Shown in pieces: positions 50,818 through 61,391 of a DNA stretch of 64,000 nucleotides. Every line of letters begins with the position of its first letter. Position 1 is the stretch's first letter. Both the position numbers and the translations under genes were made by a program. Origin of the DNA: DATLLN01 sp963720885 (lineage in GTDB: Bacteria; Actinomycetota; Thermoleophilia; Gaiellales; JAICJC01); NCBI GenBank assembly GCA_963720885.1, contig CAVRGW010000002.1, positions 124,001 through 188,000 on the forward strand, in the 5' to 3' direction. The notes under the pieces were generated by a model. That model worked only from the letters and a program-made list of their open reading frames with translations, had not been told where the DNA came from and searched no databases.

Positions 50818-52295
50818 CGGTCGGCGAACACCCTTGGTAGGTCATGGATCACGTCGCCGGCAATGATACCGTCGGGCCCCACGCGTTCCTGCGCCAGGAT
50901 GCCGGCGCGCGCGTGTGCGACAGCCCCGACCACCGCCGCGGCAAGCGGGTCGAGGCCACCGCCCAGCAGGGCGCCGATGACGCCCGAGAGCACGTCGCCC
51001 GAGCCCGCGGTCGCGAGCCCGTGGGCCTCGGAGGTCGAGACGATCACGCGGTCGCCACCCGGCGCCGCGACCAGCGTGTCGGGGCCTTTGAGCAGCACGA
51101 CCGCCTTGCTCAGCGACGCCGCCGTGCACACGGCCTCCATCCGGTTGGCCCGTACCCAGCCGGAGTCGCGCTCGAGCAGCCTGCCCAGCTCGCCCTCGTG
51201 CGGCGTCAGCACCGCCGGCACCCGCCGGCGGGCGGTCAGCTCGAGCCGGCCGGACAGGGCGAACAGCGCATCCGCGTCGATCACCATCGGGCCGCGGTGG
51301 CGCCTGGCCAGCCGACGCGCCAGCTCGCCCGCCTCGTCGCTGCGGCCCAAACCGGGTCCCAGCACCACGGCATCGGCACGCTCCGCCAGCTCCAGCCCCT
51401 CTGGCAGCGCCCGCACCATCAGCTCCGGCTCCGCGGCGAACGGCTCCGGCACGGCCAGCCAGGCCAGGCCTGCGCCGGACCGCATGGCCGCCAGGCCGGC
51501 GAGCTGCGGGGCCCCGGTCATTCCCGGTGCTCCGCCGATCACCAGCACGGCGCCGGCCGCATACTTGGTCGAGATCGCCGCCTTGCGAGGCGCCAGCTCG
51601 AGCAGCCCGCGGGTGGCCAGCGACACCCGCGTCGGCGCCTCCAGGCTGGAGGGGATGCCGATATCGGCGACGACCACGGCACCCGCGTGGTCGCGGCCCG
51701 GCGCGACCACCAGGCCGACCTTCGGGGCGTGGAACGCCACGGTGCACTCGGCGTGGACTGCCTCGCCGGCGACGGTGCCGTCCGACGCGTCGACGCCGGA
51801 CGGAACGTCGAGGGCGACCACCGGGCAGGACGCCGCGTTCAGCGCGGCCACGGCGGCGCCGATCGCGCCGCGCGGTGCGCCGGTCGCACCCGTGCCCAGC
51901 AGCGCGTCGACGGCGACATCGGCGGTGCGCAGCAGCCGGCGGACGGCGGCCCGGTCGGAGGTGCGGATCACCGGGATGCCCATCCGCTTGCAGACGTCGT
52001 GGTTGGTGCGGGCGTCGGGTGACAGCCGGGAGAGCGGCCCCAGCAGCGCGGTGCGCACCTCCAGCCCGGCGCTGCGCAGATGGCGGGCGACCACGAAGCC
52101 GTCGCCGCCGTTGTTGCCCGGGCCACAGACGATGGTCGCGCGACGCGCCGCCGGGTGGCGCTGCAGCACCTCGTGGGCCGCAGCCAGGCCGGCGCGCTCC
52201 ATCAGCACCGCGCCCGGGATGCCCAGGCCGTCGATCGCCGCCGCATCCAGCGAGCGCATCTCGGCCGCGTCCGGAAGCGCGACGGTGCCGATCAC
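50814..52295 (-). CDS. nnrD: Bifunctional NAD(P)H-hydrate epimerase / ADP-dependent dehydratase
   Basis: 493 residues. The N-terminal YjeF_N epimerase domain (~1-205) has CGPGNNGGDGFVVARHL (~57-73) and DALLGTGATG. The C-terminal ribokinase-like dehydratase domain (~225-493) has LTPHEGELGRL and TAGSGDVLSGVIGALL (~440-455). It repairs hydrated NADH and NADPH. The GTG at 52295 overlaps the acpS stop (GTGA). Confidence 0.92.
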   Translation of the reverse strand: MIGTVALPDAAEMRSLDAAAIDGLGIPGAVLMERAGLAAAHEVLQRHPAARRATIVCGPGNNGGDGFVVARHLRSAGLEVRTALLGPLSRLSPDARTNHDVCKRMGIPVIRTSDRAAVRRLLRTADVAVDALLGTGATGAPRGAIGAAVAALNAASCPVVALDVPSGVDASDGTVAGEAVHAECTVAFHAPKVGLVVAPGRDHAGAVVVADIGIPSSLEAPTRVSLATRGLLELAPRKAAISTKYAAGAVLVIGGAPGMTGAPQLAGLAAMRSGAGLAWLAVPEPFAAEPELMVRALPEGLELAERADAVVLGPGLGRSDEAGELARRLARRHRGPMVIDADALFALSGRLELTARRRVPAVLTPHEGELGRLLERDSGWVRANRMEAVCTAASLSKAVVLLKGPDTLVAAPGGDRVIVSTSEAHGLATAGSGDVLSGVIGALLGGGLDPLAAAVVGAVAHARAGILAQERVGPDGIIAGDVIHDLPRVFADR

Positions 52296-52657
52296 GACGC
52301 CGGTTCCATGACGATAGCGACGGCCCCTGCGAGCTCCTTGGAGTGGGTCATCGACAGGTCGATCCGGCCGGCGCCAACGTGCTGCGCGAACGCGGCGACC
52401 TTGCCCGACAACGTGACGCTCGGCTTCGGGCGGCCCGCGATCTCGATGTCCCGCCACATGAACTCGACGCCGCAGCCGAGGGCCTTGCCGACCGCCTCCT
52501 TGCCGGCGAACCGCGCAGCGAAGTGCTGCGCCGGGTTGGCACGGGAGAAGCAGTACGCGCGCTCCGCCTCGGTGAAGACGCGCTCAGCGAGCCGCGGCCG
52601 TTTGTCGAGGGCACGGCGCACCCGCTCGATCTCGATCAGATCCACTCCGACGCGCAC
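52292..52657 (-). CDS. acpS: Holo-[acyl-carrier-protein] synthase
   Basis: 121 residues. VGVDLIEIERV with metal Asp6 and FAGKEAVGKAL with Glu54 are the family motifs. It transfers 4'-phosphopantetheine from CoA to acyl carrier protein. The start GTG at 52657 is fixed by TATGAT 6 nt upstream. First gene of the acpS-nnrD-CBS-alr-CCA/PAP-methyltransferase operon. Confidence 0.93.
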   Translation of the reverse strand: MRVGVDLIEIERVRRALDKRPRLAERVFTEAERAYCFSRANPAQHFAARFAGKEAVGKALGCGVEFMWRDIEIAGRPKPSVTLSGKVAAFAQHVGAGRIDLSMTHSKELAGAVAIVMEPAS

Positions 52658-52663
52658 GGGGGC

Positions 52664-52673
52664 ATCATATGAT
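52664..52673. promoter_or_regulatory. Palindromic, overlapping divergent -10 boxes (acpS operon and MBL gene)
   Basis: The palindrome ATCATATGAT contains TATGAT on both strands. On the plus strand it is 52668-52673, 6 nt before the GTG at 52680. On the minus strand it is 52669-52664, 6 nt before the GTG at 52657. The two boxes share two base pairs, so one RNA polymerase should exclude the other. Confidence 0.65.
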
Positions 52674-52679
52674 GCTGCC

Positions 52680-53480
52680 GTGGAACGCCCGCTCGAGCTC
52701 TCGCCGATGCTGCGCTGGTGGCCGAGCACCCTGTGGCAGACGACCACGCTCGAGGTCGAGCGGGACGGTGCCCGGCTGATGGTCGATCCGGGCATCGCGC
52801 CGTGGGAGGTGCGGAGCGCGGCCGCCGGCCGCCCGGTCGACCACGTGCTGATCACCCACGCGGACTGGGATCACGTCCTCGGCATCCCCCTGCTTCCCGA
52901 GGCGACGGTGCACGCCGGGCCGTCCGCGGCCGAGCGGATCGACTCCGGCGAGGCATGGGAGAGCGTCGTCAAACAGGCCGCGCCGTTCTGCATTCCGCTG
53001 GACGGGCTGGGGCCGCTGCGCGTGGACGACGTGCTCGAGCCGCCGTGCGAAACGACGTTCGGCCCGTGGCCGGCGTCCGTCGTCGCGACCCCCGGGCACA
53101 CGCCCGACTGCATCACGACGCTGCTGCCCGACGAGCGGCTGCTGATCGCGGGCGACTACCTGTCGCCGCTGGAGATCCCGTTCGCCTACGACTCGGTATC
53201 GGCGTACCGCTCGACGCTGGAGACGCTGGCCGGGCTGATCGACGAACACCGGCCGCGGTGGGTGGCCATCGGCCACGGCGCGCCGCTGGACGCGGATGCG
53301 GCGCGCACCATCGCCGGCGAGGACATCGCCTACCTGGACGCCGTGCTCGCCTACGCCGCGGCCGGCGGCGACCCGGAGCGGGCGGAGGCGGTCGCCCACC
53401 CGCCCCGCGGGGGCGCCGAGGACGAGGATGCTCACCGCAACAACGTGCGCGACGCGTGCCGGGCGGCGGCAGCGGCTTGA
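52680..53480 (+). CDS. Metallo-beta-lactamase-fold hydrolase
   Basis: 266 residues. The metal motif THADWDH (His60, Asp62, Asp64, His65) is followed by PGHTPD (~141) and AGDYLS (~158), with a final His in IGHGAP (~199). This is the layout of a dinuclear-metal glyoxalase-II-like or related hydrolase; the substrate is unknown. The start GTG at 52680 is supported by TATGAT 6 nt upstream. The next gene begins in its stop (TTGA). Confidence 0.85.
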   Translation: MERPLELSPMLRWWPSTLWQTTTLEVERDGARLMVDPGIAPWEVRSAAAGRPVDHVLITHADWDHVLGIPLLPEATVHAGPSAAERIDSGEAWESVVKQAAPFCIPLDGLGPLRVDDVLEPPCETTFGPWPASVVATPGHTPDCITTLLPDERLLIAGDYLSPLEIPFAYDSVSAYRSTLETLAGLIDEHRPRWVAIGHGAPLDADAARTIAGEDIAYLDAVLAYAAAGGDPERAEAVAHPPRGGAEDEDAHRNNVRDACRAAAAA

Positions 53481-54226
53481 CCCTCGACGACGAGCAGCTG
53501 CGGAGCCTGGCCGAGGACGCGGTCGAGCACATGGAGCCTCCGGCGGGCGAGCAGCGGATGTCAGACGACCGCCTGATCGCGACATTCGGCTCCGGGCCGG
53601 ATCCGCAGATGAACGTCGTCTCACGGCTGCGCCTGGGATCGTCCGACATCGCCGCGGCAGTCGAGGAGGTGCGCGCCTGGTACCGGCGGCTCGGCCGGGA
53701 CGCGTGCACGTGGGAGGTGACCACGGCGTCGACGCCCGGCGATCTCCACGAACGGCTGCTGGCCCTCGGCATGCGTCCGGACGCCGAGCCGCACATGCTC
53801 GCCCTGGCCTGCACCGAGAAGCCGGCCAGCGACACGCCAGGCGTGACCGTGGAGGCCGCCCGCACCGACGACCAGCTGGCCCTGGCGTCGTCGATCTTCC
53901 GTGAGGACGACGGTTTCGACCCGCCCGAGGACTGGCTGCGGGCGACCCCGCGCTGGCTCGCTCGCGTCGACGGCGAGGTCGTTGCTACGGCCGACATCAC
54001 CGAGCTGGACACCGCCATCTTTCTGGGCGGTGCGGTGACCGTCCCGCGGGCACGCGGGCGCGGCGCCTACCGGGCGCTGGTCGCCGCGCGCTGGGACGAG
54101 GCGGTGCGCCTCGGCAAGCCCGTGCTGGTCACGCAGTCCGAGCCGATGTCGCAGCCGATCCTGACACGGCTCGGATTCCGGGTTGTCGGCGAGGTCCACG
54201 TGCTGGTGGACGAGTTCGGGCCGTGA
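53477..54226 (+). CDS. GNAT-family acetyltransferase
   Basis: 249 residues. The N-terminal half (~1-110) is of unclear fold. The C-terminal half is a GNAT domain with the acetyl-CoA-binding segment GAVTVPRARGRGAYRALVAA (~179-198) and a C-terminal ILTRLGFRVVGE strand. The start is TTG at 53477, inside the MBL stop (TTGA); no better start lies nearby. The next gene also overlaps its stop (GTGA), so the three are co-translated. Confidence 0.8.
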   Translation: MTLDDEQLRSLAEDAVEHMEPPAGEQRMSDDRLIATFGSGPDPQMNVVSRLRLGSSDIAAAVEEVRAWYRRLGRDACTWEVTTASTPGDLHERLLALGMRPDAEPHMLALACTEKPASDTPGVTVEAARTDDQLALASSIFREDDGFDPPEDWLRATPRWLARVDGEVVATADITELDTAIFLGGAVTVPRARGRGAYRALVAARWDEAVRLGKPVLVTQSEPMSQPILTRLGFRVVGEVHVLVDEFGP

Positions 54227-54711
54227 CCGCGGTCTCTGACAAGGGCTGGCACGTCGGCGACTACGGTCGGCTGGGCTGGGCCGAGACAGGGGTGAAGGCC
54301 GTGGCGTTCGCGATCGCGTTCGTCGCCCTGGCGCACGCGCTCGACCGCGAACTGGCCCGGCCGCACGGCATCCACGTGTTCGAGCTGATCCTGCTCGGCG
54401 TCGCGGAGCTCGGTCTGATCCTGGCCGTCGGCGACCGGATCGTCGAGCGCGAGCTGATAGCGATGGGCTTCGTGTGCGTTGCCAACGCAGCGCACCTGGG
54501 CATGCTGTTCGCGCTGCTGGCTGAGCCGGGACCCGGTGTCCTGCTGTCGCTGTTCTGCGCGTTCATGTTCGCCGGCGAGGTGATCAAGCTGGGCTTCCTG
54601 CGCACCACCGAGTTCCGTGTGCGCGAGGTCGCGCCGGTGGTCGTCCAGGGGCTGGTCGTCTCGTACGCGGCGATCTACGCCGTCGCCCTGGTCGCCTGGC
54701 AGTTCGCGTAG
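54223..54711 (+). CDS. Four-TM membrane protein, unknown function
   Basis: 162 residues with about four membrane helices (~22-42, 52-68, 80-98, 100-116) plus a C-terminal hydrophobic segment (~140-158). No conserved motif is recognised. GTG at 54223 overlaps the GNAT stop (GTGA). It ends only 3 nt before the convergent VOC gene end. Possibly a membrane partner of the MBL hydrolase/GNAT pair, but its role cannot be inferred. Confidence 0.7.
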   Translation: MTAVSDKGWHVGDYGRLGWAETGVKAVAFAIAFVALAHALDRELARPHGIHVFELILLGVAELGLILAVGDRIVERELIAMGFVCVANAAHLGMLFALLAEPGPGVLLSLFCAFMFAGEVIKLGFLRTTEFRVREVAPVVVQGLVVSYAAIYAVALVAWQFA

Positions 54712-54714
54712 GCC

Positions 54715-55146
54715 TCAGGCGAGGCCGCGATCCTCGATCTCTCGCAGCGCCGAGGGCGACTTGCCGAGATCCTCGATCCCCAGCGCGCGGCGGACGCCCG
54801 GGGAGCGCACGAACTGGATGTCCTGGTAGGCGACGACCTGGATCTGGTTGCCCCAGGGGTCGCGGAAGGTGACGCTGCCGCGGCCGCTGGTCTTCAGGCC
54901 CTCGCGCTTGCACGCCTCGCGCACCGCCTCGACGTCGTCCACGACAAGGCCGAAGTGGCGGTGGTCGTCCGGCCCCTGGCTGCGCCCCTCGGCGACTGCC
55001 AGAAACTGGTCGCCCATGTCGATGAACGCCATCCCGTGGACGCGCCCCCGCAGCCGCACCTCGAACAGGCGGCCGTAGAGCGCCAGAGCCTCCTCCAGGT
55101 CGCCGACCTCGATGGCGACGTGGTTGATGCCGATCAGCCGGGTCAT
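54715..55146 (-). CDS. Glyoxalase/VOC superfamily protein
   Basis: 143 residues. NHVAIEVGDLEEALALYGRL (~8-27) opens the first beta-alpha-beta-beta-beta unit and DPWGNQIQVV (~96-105) marks the second. His9 and Glu/Gln at the usual metal positions suggest a metal-dependent dioxygenase, isomerase or glyoxalase-like enzyme; substrate unknown. The ATG overlaps the upstream GNAT stop (ATGA). Confidence 0.82.
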   Translation of the reverse strand: MTRLIGINHVAIEVGDLEEALALYGRLFEVRLRGRVHGMAFIDMGDQFLAVAEGRSQGPDDHRHFGLVVDDVEAVREACKREGLKTSGRGSVTFRDPWGNQIQVVAYQDIQFVRSPGVRRALGIEDLGKSPSALREIEDRGLA

Positions 55147-55574
55147 CGCGCGGCGGCTCCCCCGGCGCTGCGCTCCATCCCCCGCTCGCTTGGCGGACCG
55201 AAGCCGAACCTGCGGTACAGGTCGGCGGCGTCCCGCGTGTGCAGGTACCAGCGGACGGCGGCCAGGTCGCCGTTATCGACCATCTCGCGGACCAGCTCCA
55301 CTCCCAGGCCCTTGCCCTGGTGGGCATCCAGGACGTAGACGTCCGCCAGGTAGGCGAAGGTCTCACCGTCGGAGACGGCCCGGCAGAAACCGATCTGCGC
55401 GCCGTCGTGGTAGAGCCCGACCACGCGGGCGGCGTCGTCCACCAACCGGGCGACCGCCTCGCGGGTCCGGCCTTCTGCCCAGTAGGAGCGGGTCAGGTAG
55501 GCGTGCACGGCATCGACGTCGATCCGCAGCGGATCGTCGTCGAACTCGTACCCGTCTGGGAGCGTGCGCCGCAC
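55143..55574 (-). CDS. GNAT-family acetyltransferase
   Basis: 143 residues. A GNAT domain with YLADVYVLDAHQGKGLGVEL (~75-94), matching motif A (Q/R-x-x-G-x-G/A), and a C-terminal DLYRRFGF. Similar to the small GNAT enzymes that acetylate amines or amino acids. GTG at 55574 gives the expected N-terminus; CAAGAT 7 nt upstream is a weak -10. Overlaps the VOC gene (ATGA). Confidence 0.82.
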   Translation of the reverse strand: MRRTLPDGYEFDDDPLRIDVDAVHAYLTRSYWAEGRTREAVARLVDDAARVVGLYHDGAQIGFCRAVSDGETFAYLADVYVLDAHQGKGLGVELVREMVDNGDLAAVRWYLHTRDAADLYRRFGFGPPSERGMERSAGGAAAR

Positions 55575-55594
55575 GGGCCGGATCTTGCCACGGC

Positions 55595-56374
55595 TCAGCT
55601 CACGCCGTTGGTGCGTGCCCAGGCGCGCAGGCCGCGCGTGGCCGACCGGTGGGTCTCGGCGTCGACCAGGCGCAGCGCCGGGAGCGGCAGCGGCAGGGGC
55701 ACGGCGGACGTGTCCTCGACAGCGCGCAGCTGGAGGTCCGGATCGCCGACGGTGTCGCCGGGAACGACCAGCGCGCCCTCGGCGACATACTGGCCGAGAT
55801 CGAGCAGCAGCTCGGCTGCGACGGTGACCAGCTTCGGCCTCAGCCGCCGCACCTGGAACTCCGGCCGCCCGAACTTGCCGAGCCCGACCGTCGCCGCGTG
55901 GAACCGGCCGGTCGTCCGCGCCGCCGAGATGCGGATCCCCACGTGGTTGACGATCGACGTGTCGGTCTTCGCAAGCGGGGAGCGCCATCCCCCGGGGTGG
56001 AAGTGGCGAAGTGCGCCGACGTCGAACACGACGCCGTCGAAGTCCGCCGCCAGGTCGCTGGCCAGCCGGGTGGCGGCCAGCACCTGCGCCAGCCGGTCCG
56101 GACCCGGATCGGCGATGTCGAGCATCACCAGGTGGCGCGCTCGGGCGACAGCGTCGGCGATGGACGGCCCGGCGCCGACCATCGGCCAGATCTCGGGCGG
56201 CGGCGGGCAGCCGCCGTCCGGCCCGAATCCGCCCAGGTCGGCCCACAGGCCGAACTCCGCCGCCCGAGCCGCGATGTCCGACCGCTCCGGCTCGCCGATC
56301 AGGAACACCTGGAACTGGCACATCGGCGGCGGCGGGCGCCACTCGGTGCGGCTGAGTCTCGCTTCGACGTCCAT
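55595..56374 (-). CDS. Conserved hypothetical protein
   Basis: 259 residues, no membrane helix or signal peptide. Segments such as MCQFQVFLIGEPERSDIAAR (~18-37), ADFDGVVFDVGALRHFHPGG and a beta-rich second half (HVGIRISAARTTGRFHAATV) suggest an alpha/beta protein. No family is recognised. The ATG at 56374 is the start used; an out-of-frame ATG lies 8 nt upstream. No clear -10 box. It is divergent from the adenosine deaminase gene and ends 21 nt before the GNAT gene. Confidence 0.65.
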   Translation of the reverse strand: MDVEARLSRTEWRPPPPMCQFQVFLIGEPERSDIAARAAEFGLWADLGGFGPDGGCPPPPEIWPMVGAGPSIADAVARARHLVMLDIADPGPDRLAQVLAATRLASDLAADFDGVVFDVGALRHFHPGGWRSPLAKTDTSIVNHVGIRISAARTTGRFHAATVGLGKFGRPEFQVRRLRPKLVTVAAELLLDLGQYVAEGALVVPGDTVGDPDLQLRAVEDTSAVPLPLPLPALRLVDAETHRSATRGLRAWARTNGVS

Positions 56375-56436
56375 GCAGCCATGGTGCGGGCGCCGCCTGT
56401 GACGGATCAACACCGGAGGTGTGCCAAAGCAGTCGC

Positions 56437-56442
56437 TACCCT
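56437..56442 (+). promoter_or_regulatory. -10 box of adenosine deaminase gene
   Basis: TACCCT, 9 nt before the ATG at 56452. Confidence 0.4.
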
Positions 56443-56451
56443 GCTCCTCCC

Positions 56452-57429
56452 ATGCTCGACGAGATCCGCGCGCTGCCCAAGGTCGAGATCCACGTCCACC
56501 TCGAGTCGAGCGTCGAGGCGGAGACGATCGCGGAGCTCGCCGCCTCGCTCGGCGAGCCGATGCCACGGCCGGTCGACCGGCTCTACACGTACGCCGGGCT
56601 GGACGATCTGCTGCGCACCTGTGAGTGGTGGTGCGACCTCTTCCGCACTCCCGAGATCGCCGAGCAGATCGCCTACCGCGACGCCGCGCGGATGGCCGGC
56701 GACGGCATCGTCTACGCCGAGGTGATGGCCGGGCCACGCTACTGGCCGCACGTCCACTACAGCGACCTGATCCCAGCCGTCTGCGCCGGGTTCGACCGGG
56801 CGGCGGACGACGGCCACACCGACTGCCGGCTGATCCCCACCATCAGCCGCGACCAGCCGGGCGACTGGGCCGACCAGCTGGTGGACTGGCTCGGCCGCAA
56901 CGCACCGCCGCGCGTGGTCGGACTCGGCCTGGACGGCGACGAGCAGTCGACAGGGTTGAACAGCCGCCACTTCGCCCGCGCCTACCGCCAGGCCGGCGAG
57001 CTCGGGCTCGGCCTGACCGCGCACGCCGGCGAGTCGTCCGGACCGGAGGGCGTGCGCGACGTGATCGACCTGCTCGGCGTCCGCCGCGTCGACCACGGAG
57101 CCCGCGCCATCGAGGACCCGGCGCTGGTCGACCGGCTGGCCGGCGAGCGGATGACGCTGAACATGTGCCCGTCCTCCAACGTCAAGCTGGGCATCTTCCC
57201 CAGCCTCGCCGAGCATCCGGTCGGCCCGATGCTCGCCGCCGGGGTGCCGATAACCGTGAACAGCGACGACTGCCTGGCTGTGGGGATCACGTTGCCGGGC
57301 GAGCTGGCCGACGTCGGCGCCAGCCTGGGATGGACGATCGACGACGTCCGGGCTGCGCAGCGGCGGGCGGTCGACGTCGTCTTCTGCGACAGCGATCGCG
57401 CGCAGGAGCTGCGCGAGCTCGTCGGCTGA
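56452..57429 (+). CDS. add: Adenosine deaminase
   Basis: 325 residues. Metal ligands His14 and His16 (EIHVHLE), the TAHAGES motif (~195-201) with His and catalytic Glu, DHGARA (~222) and NSDD (~275) with the metal Asp are all present. It deaminates adenosine to inosine; adenine- or aminodeoxyfutalosine-specific relatives have similar motifs and cannot be excluded. The ATG at 56452 has TACCCT 9 nt upstream. Ends just before the convergent DHA2 transporter gene. Confidence 0.87.
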   Translation: MLDEIRALPKVEIHVHLESSVEAETIAELAASLGEPMPRPVDRLYTYAGLDDLLRTCEWWCDLFRTPEIAEQIAYRDAARMAGDGIVYAEVMAGPRYWPHVHYSDLIPAVCAGFDRAADDGHTDCRLIPTISRDQPGDWADQLVDWLGRNAPPRVVGLGLDGDEQSTGLNSRHFARAYRQAGELGLGLTAHAGESSGPEGVRDVIDLLGVRRVDHGARAIEDPALVDRLAGERMTLNMCPSSNVKLGIFPSLAEHPVGPMLAAGVPITVNSDDCLAVGITLPGELADVGASLGWTIDDVRAAQRRAVDVVFCDSDRAQELRELVG

Positions 57430-57434
57430 CTGCG

Positions 57435-59036
57435 TCAGCCGAGCGCCACGCCCTCGATGTCGCTCGACGGGATCGGCTCCGGCATCCGCATCATCCGGAA
57501 GGAGTTGAACAGCCCCACCAGCGCGGCCAGAATCGGCACCAGCAGCGCCACCTGGAGCGCGATGTGGCGCGCGTCGGTGTTGATGTCGAGGATCTCCTGC
57601 TGGGTCGCCGGCGGGTACTCCGCGATCTGCTTCTGCAGTTCGCTGTTTCGCATCACCTGGGCGTCGTGCTCGAGGACGTCCCCGACGCGCTGCTGCTCGG
57701 GTGGCGTCAACACGGTGCTGTCGTCCGCCATGTTCGTGAAGCTGAACGACAGCGTGGCCAGCATGATCGCGCCGGCGAACGCCAGGCCGAACGAGAGGCC
57801 GAACGAGCCGCAGGCGGAGTTGACCCCCGCCGCCTCGCTGACGCGCTCCTCGGAGATCGGAGCGAGCGTGTAGTTGTTCAGCTGCGAGACCAGCAGCCCC
57901 AGGCCGCAGCCCGCGATCATCAGCGGGATCACCAGGTACCAGCCGGAGTCAGCCCTGGGAACGATCGGCACCAGCAGGACGAATCCGATGACGAGCAGCG
58001 CGAAGCCGATCCGCACGAGGCTGCTCGGCCGGCGATCACCCGCCTTGCGGCCCGCGATCAGCGCCGTGGCGAACATCGTCAGCGAGAGCGGCGCGAGCGA
58101 CAGGCCGGCCTGCATGGCGCTGTACTCGAACACCATCTGCAGGTAGATGGGCAGCACGATCATGATCCCGCCGAGGGCGATCTGCTGCATCATCTGCTCG
58201 CCGATCCCCAGCCGGAAGGGCGCCGAGCTGAACAGGTCGGGGTCGATCAGCGGGATCTCGCCGCGGCGCTTGCGCCGGACGATCCACCAGATGAAGCCGG
58301 ACATCGCGGCGCCGCCGAGCAGGAGCAGCGCTCCGACCGACTCACCGCCCTCCTGCCAGACGAGGATGCTGATCACGATGCCGCCCATCCCGACGACCGA
58401 CAGTCCGGCGCCGATCCAGTCGACGCCGGGAGGCCCGGTGTACGGCGCGTCGCGGACGAGCTTGATGCCCGAGAGGACAACGATTATGACGACGTCCTCC
58501 AGCAGGAACCCGATCCGCCACGACAGATAGGTGGTGATGAACCCGCCGAGCAGCGGCCCGACTGCCGCGGCGACCGCGGCCGACGCGCCCACCAGTGCGT
58601 AGGCGCGCTTTTGCGCCGCGCCGGTGAAGTTGCCGTGGATCAGCGACTGCATCGCGGGCAGCAACAGCGATGCGCCCAGGCCGCCGATGATCGCCCAGAA
58701 GATGATGATCGGCGTCAGGCTCTGGGCGAGCACCATCGACAGCGCGCCCAGCGCGTAGGCGAGCAGCCCAAGGACGTACGCCTTCTTCCGTCCGATGAGG
58801 TCGCCCACCTTGCTGCCGATCAGGATGAACGCCGCCGACACCAGCGCCTCCAGGGCGATGGTCGACTGCACCGCGCTGACCGTCGTGTGCAGGTCGTGGA
58901 CGACGTAGGCGATCGACACGTTCATCAGCGACGTGTCGACGACGAGCACGAACATCGCCGCCGCCAGGAGCAGAGCGAGACGGTTGTTGCCCGTCCCCTC
59001 CTCGGGAACGTCTGCGGCGACCGCGCCGTCGGTCAT
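57435..59036 (-). CDS. DHA2-family MFS exporter (14 TM)
   Basis: 533 residues with 14 predicted helices. Features are LVVDTSLMNVSIAYVVHDL in helix 1 (motif D1-like), GSKVGDLIGRKK (motif A, ~74-85) and GPLLGGFITTYLSWR (motif C, ~160-174), with a long extracytoplasmic loop near the C-terminus (~440-500). The DHA2 family exports drugs and other organic compounds. The ATG overlaps the stop of the lipoprotein-like gene (ATGA), so the two form an operon. Confidence 0.88.
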   Translation of the reverse strand: MTDGAVAADVPEEGTGNNRLALLLAAAMFVLVVDTSLMNVSIAYVVHDLHTTVSAVQSTIALEALVSAAFILIGSKVGDLIGRKKAYVLGLLAYALGALSMVLAQSLTPIIIFWAIIGGLGASLLLPAMQSLIHGNFTGAAQKRAYALVGASAAVAAAVGPLLGGFITTYLSWRIGFLLEDVVIIVVLSGIKLVRDAPYTGPPGVDWIGAGLSVVGMGGIVISILVWQEGGESVGALLLLGGAAMSGFIWWIVRRKRRGEIPLIDPDLFSSAPFRLGIGEQMMQQIALGGIMIVLPIYLQMVFEYSAMQAGLSLAPLSLTMFATALIAGRKAGDRRPSSLVRIGFALLVIGFVLLVPIVPRADSGWYLVIPLMIAGCGLGLLVSQLNNYTLAPISEERVSEAAGVNSACGSFGLSFGLAFAGAIMLATLSFSFTNMADDSTVLTPPEQQRVGDVLEHDAQVMRNSELQKQIAEYPPATQQEILDINTDARHIALQVALLVPILAALVGLFNSFRMMRMPEPIPSSDIEGVALG

Positions 59037-59494
59037 TCAACGCGATTGAAGCACACGACCGGCTCCCCCGAATCGCCTCTGTCGAAGTGGACGTCGAACC
59101 GGGCTCTGGCAAGCACGTTGCTGCACATTCCCTGGGCGATCAACGTGCCGTCGGCCTTCGCCGACGCCTTCACGGTCACCACCCCGCCCTCGGGCAGCAC
59201 GCCGACGGCCTGCGCGATGCCTCCCTGAGACCCCGCGCGATCGGTGCCGCCGAACACGATGGCAGCCGGGCCTGGATCACCGGACGGCGCTTCCTGGCCC
59301 GCGGCGCAGAACGCCGCATCGACGCCGGGACCGATCCAGCTGCTGCACGGCTCCGCAGGAACTGGCGTACCGGCCTTCTGGCGGGTGATCGACGACGGTA
59401 GCGGGAGCGAGCTGGATCCGCCGGTCGCGGAGCCGCAGGAGCACGCCAACGCGGCGATCATGGCGATGAAGAGGGCTGACCAGCGTCGTCGCAC
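59033..59494 (-). CDS. Probable lipoprotein, unknown function
   Basis: 153 residues. MRRRWSALFIAMIAALACSC is a basic-hydrophobic signal ending in Cys18 and Cys20, a weak lipobox (ALAC). The mature part is secreted-like with several cysteines (CSSW, FCAAG, MCSN, VCFN) that may form disulfides. No family recognised. GTG at 59494 is the start. It is co-translated with the DHA2 exporter downstream and 56 nt after glmS. Confidence 0.7.
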   Translation of the reverse strand: MRRRWSALFIAMIAALACSCGSATGGSSSLPLPSSITRQKAGTPVPAEPCSSWIGPGVDAAFCAAGQEAPSGDPGPAAIVFGGTDRAGSQGGIAQAVGVLPEGGVVTVKASAKADGTLIAQGMCSNVLARARFDVHFDRGDSGEPVVCFNRVE

Positions 59495-59550
59495 GCCGTC
59501 TCTACATACGCGCTGCCAGCCGCACGGTCAACGCAGCCCACGCAAGGTGC

Positions 59551-61374
<1,824 letters not shown>

Positions 61375-61391
61375 AGCTGCCTACGTCCTCT

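Noticed and set aside
56625..59228. 867-codon open frame running through the end of add and antisense to the DHA2 exporter
   Set aside because: Shadow of two unrelated real genes; no domain character.
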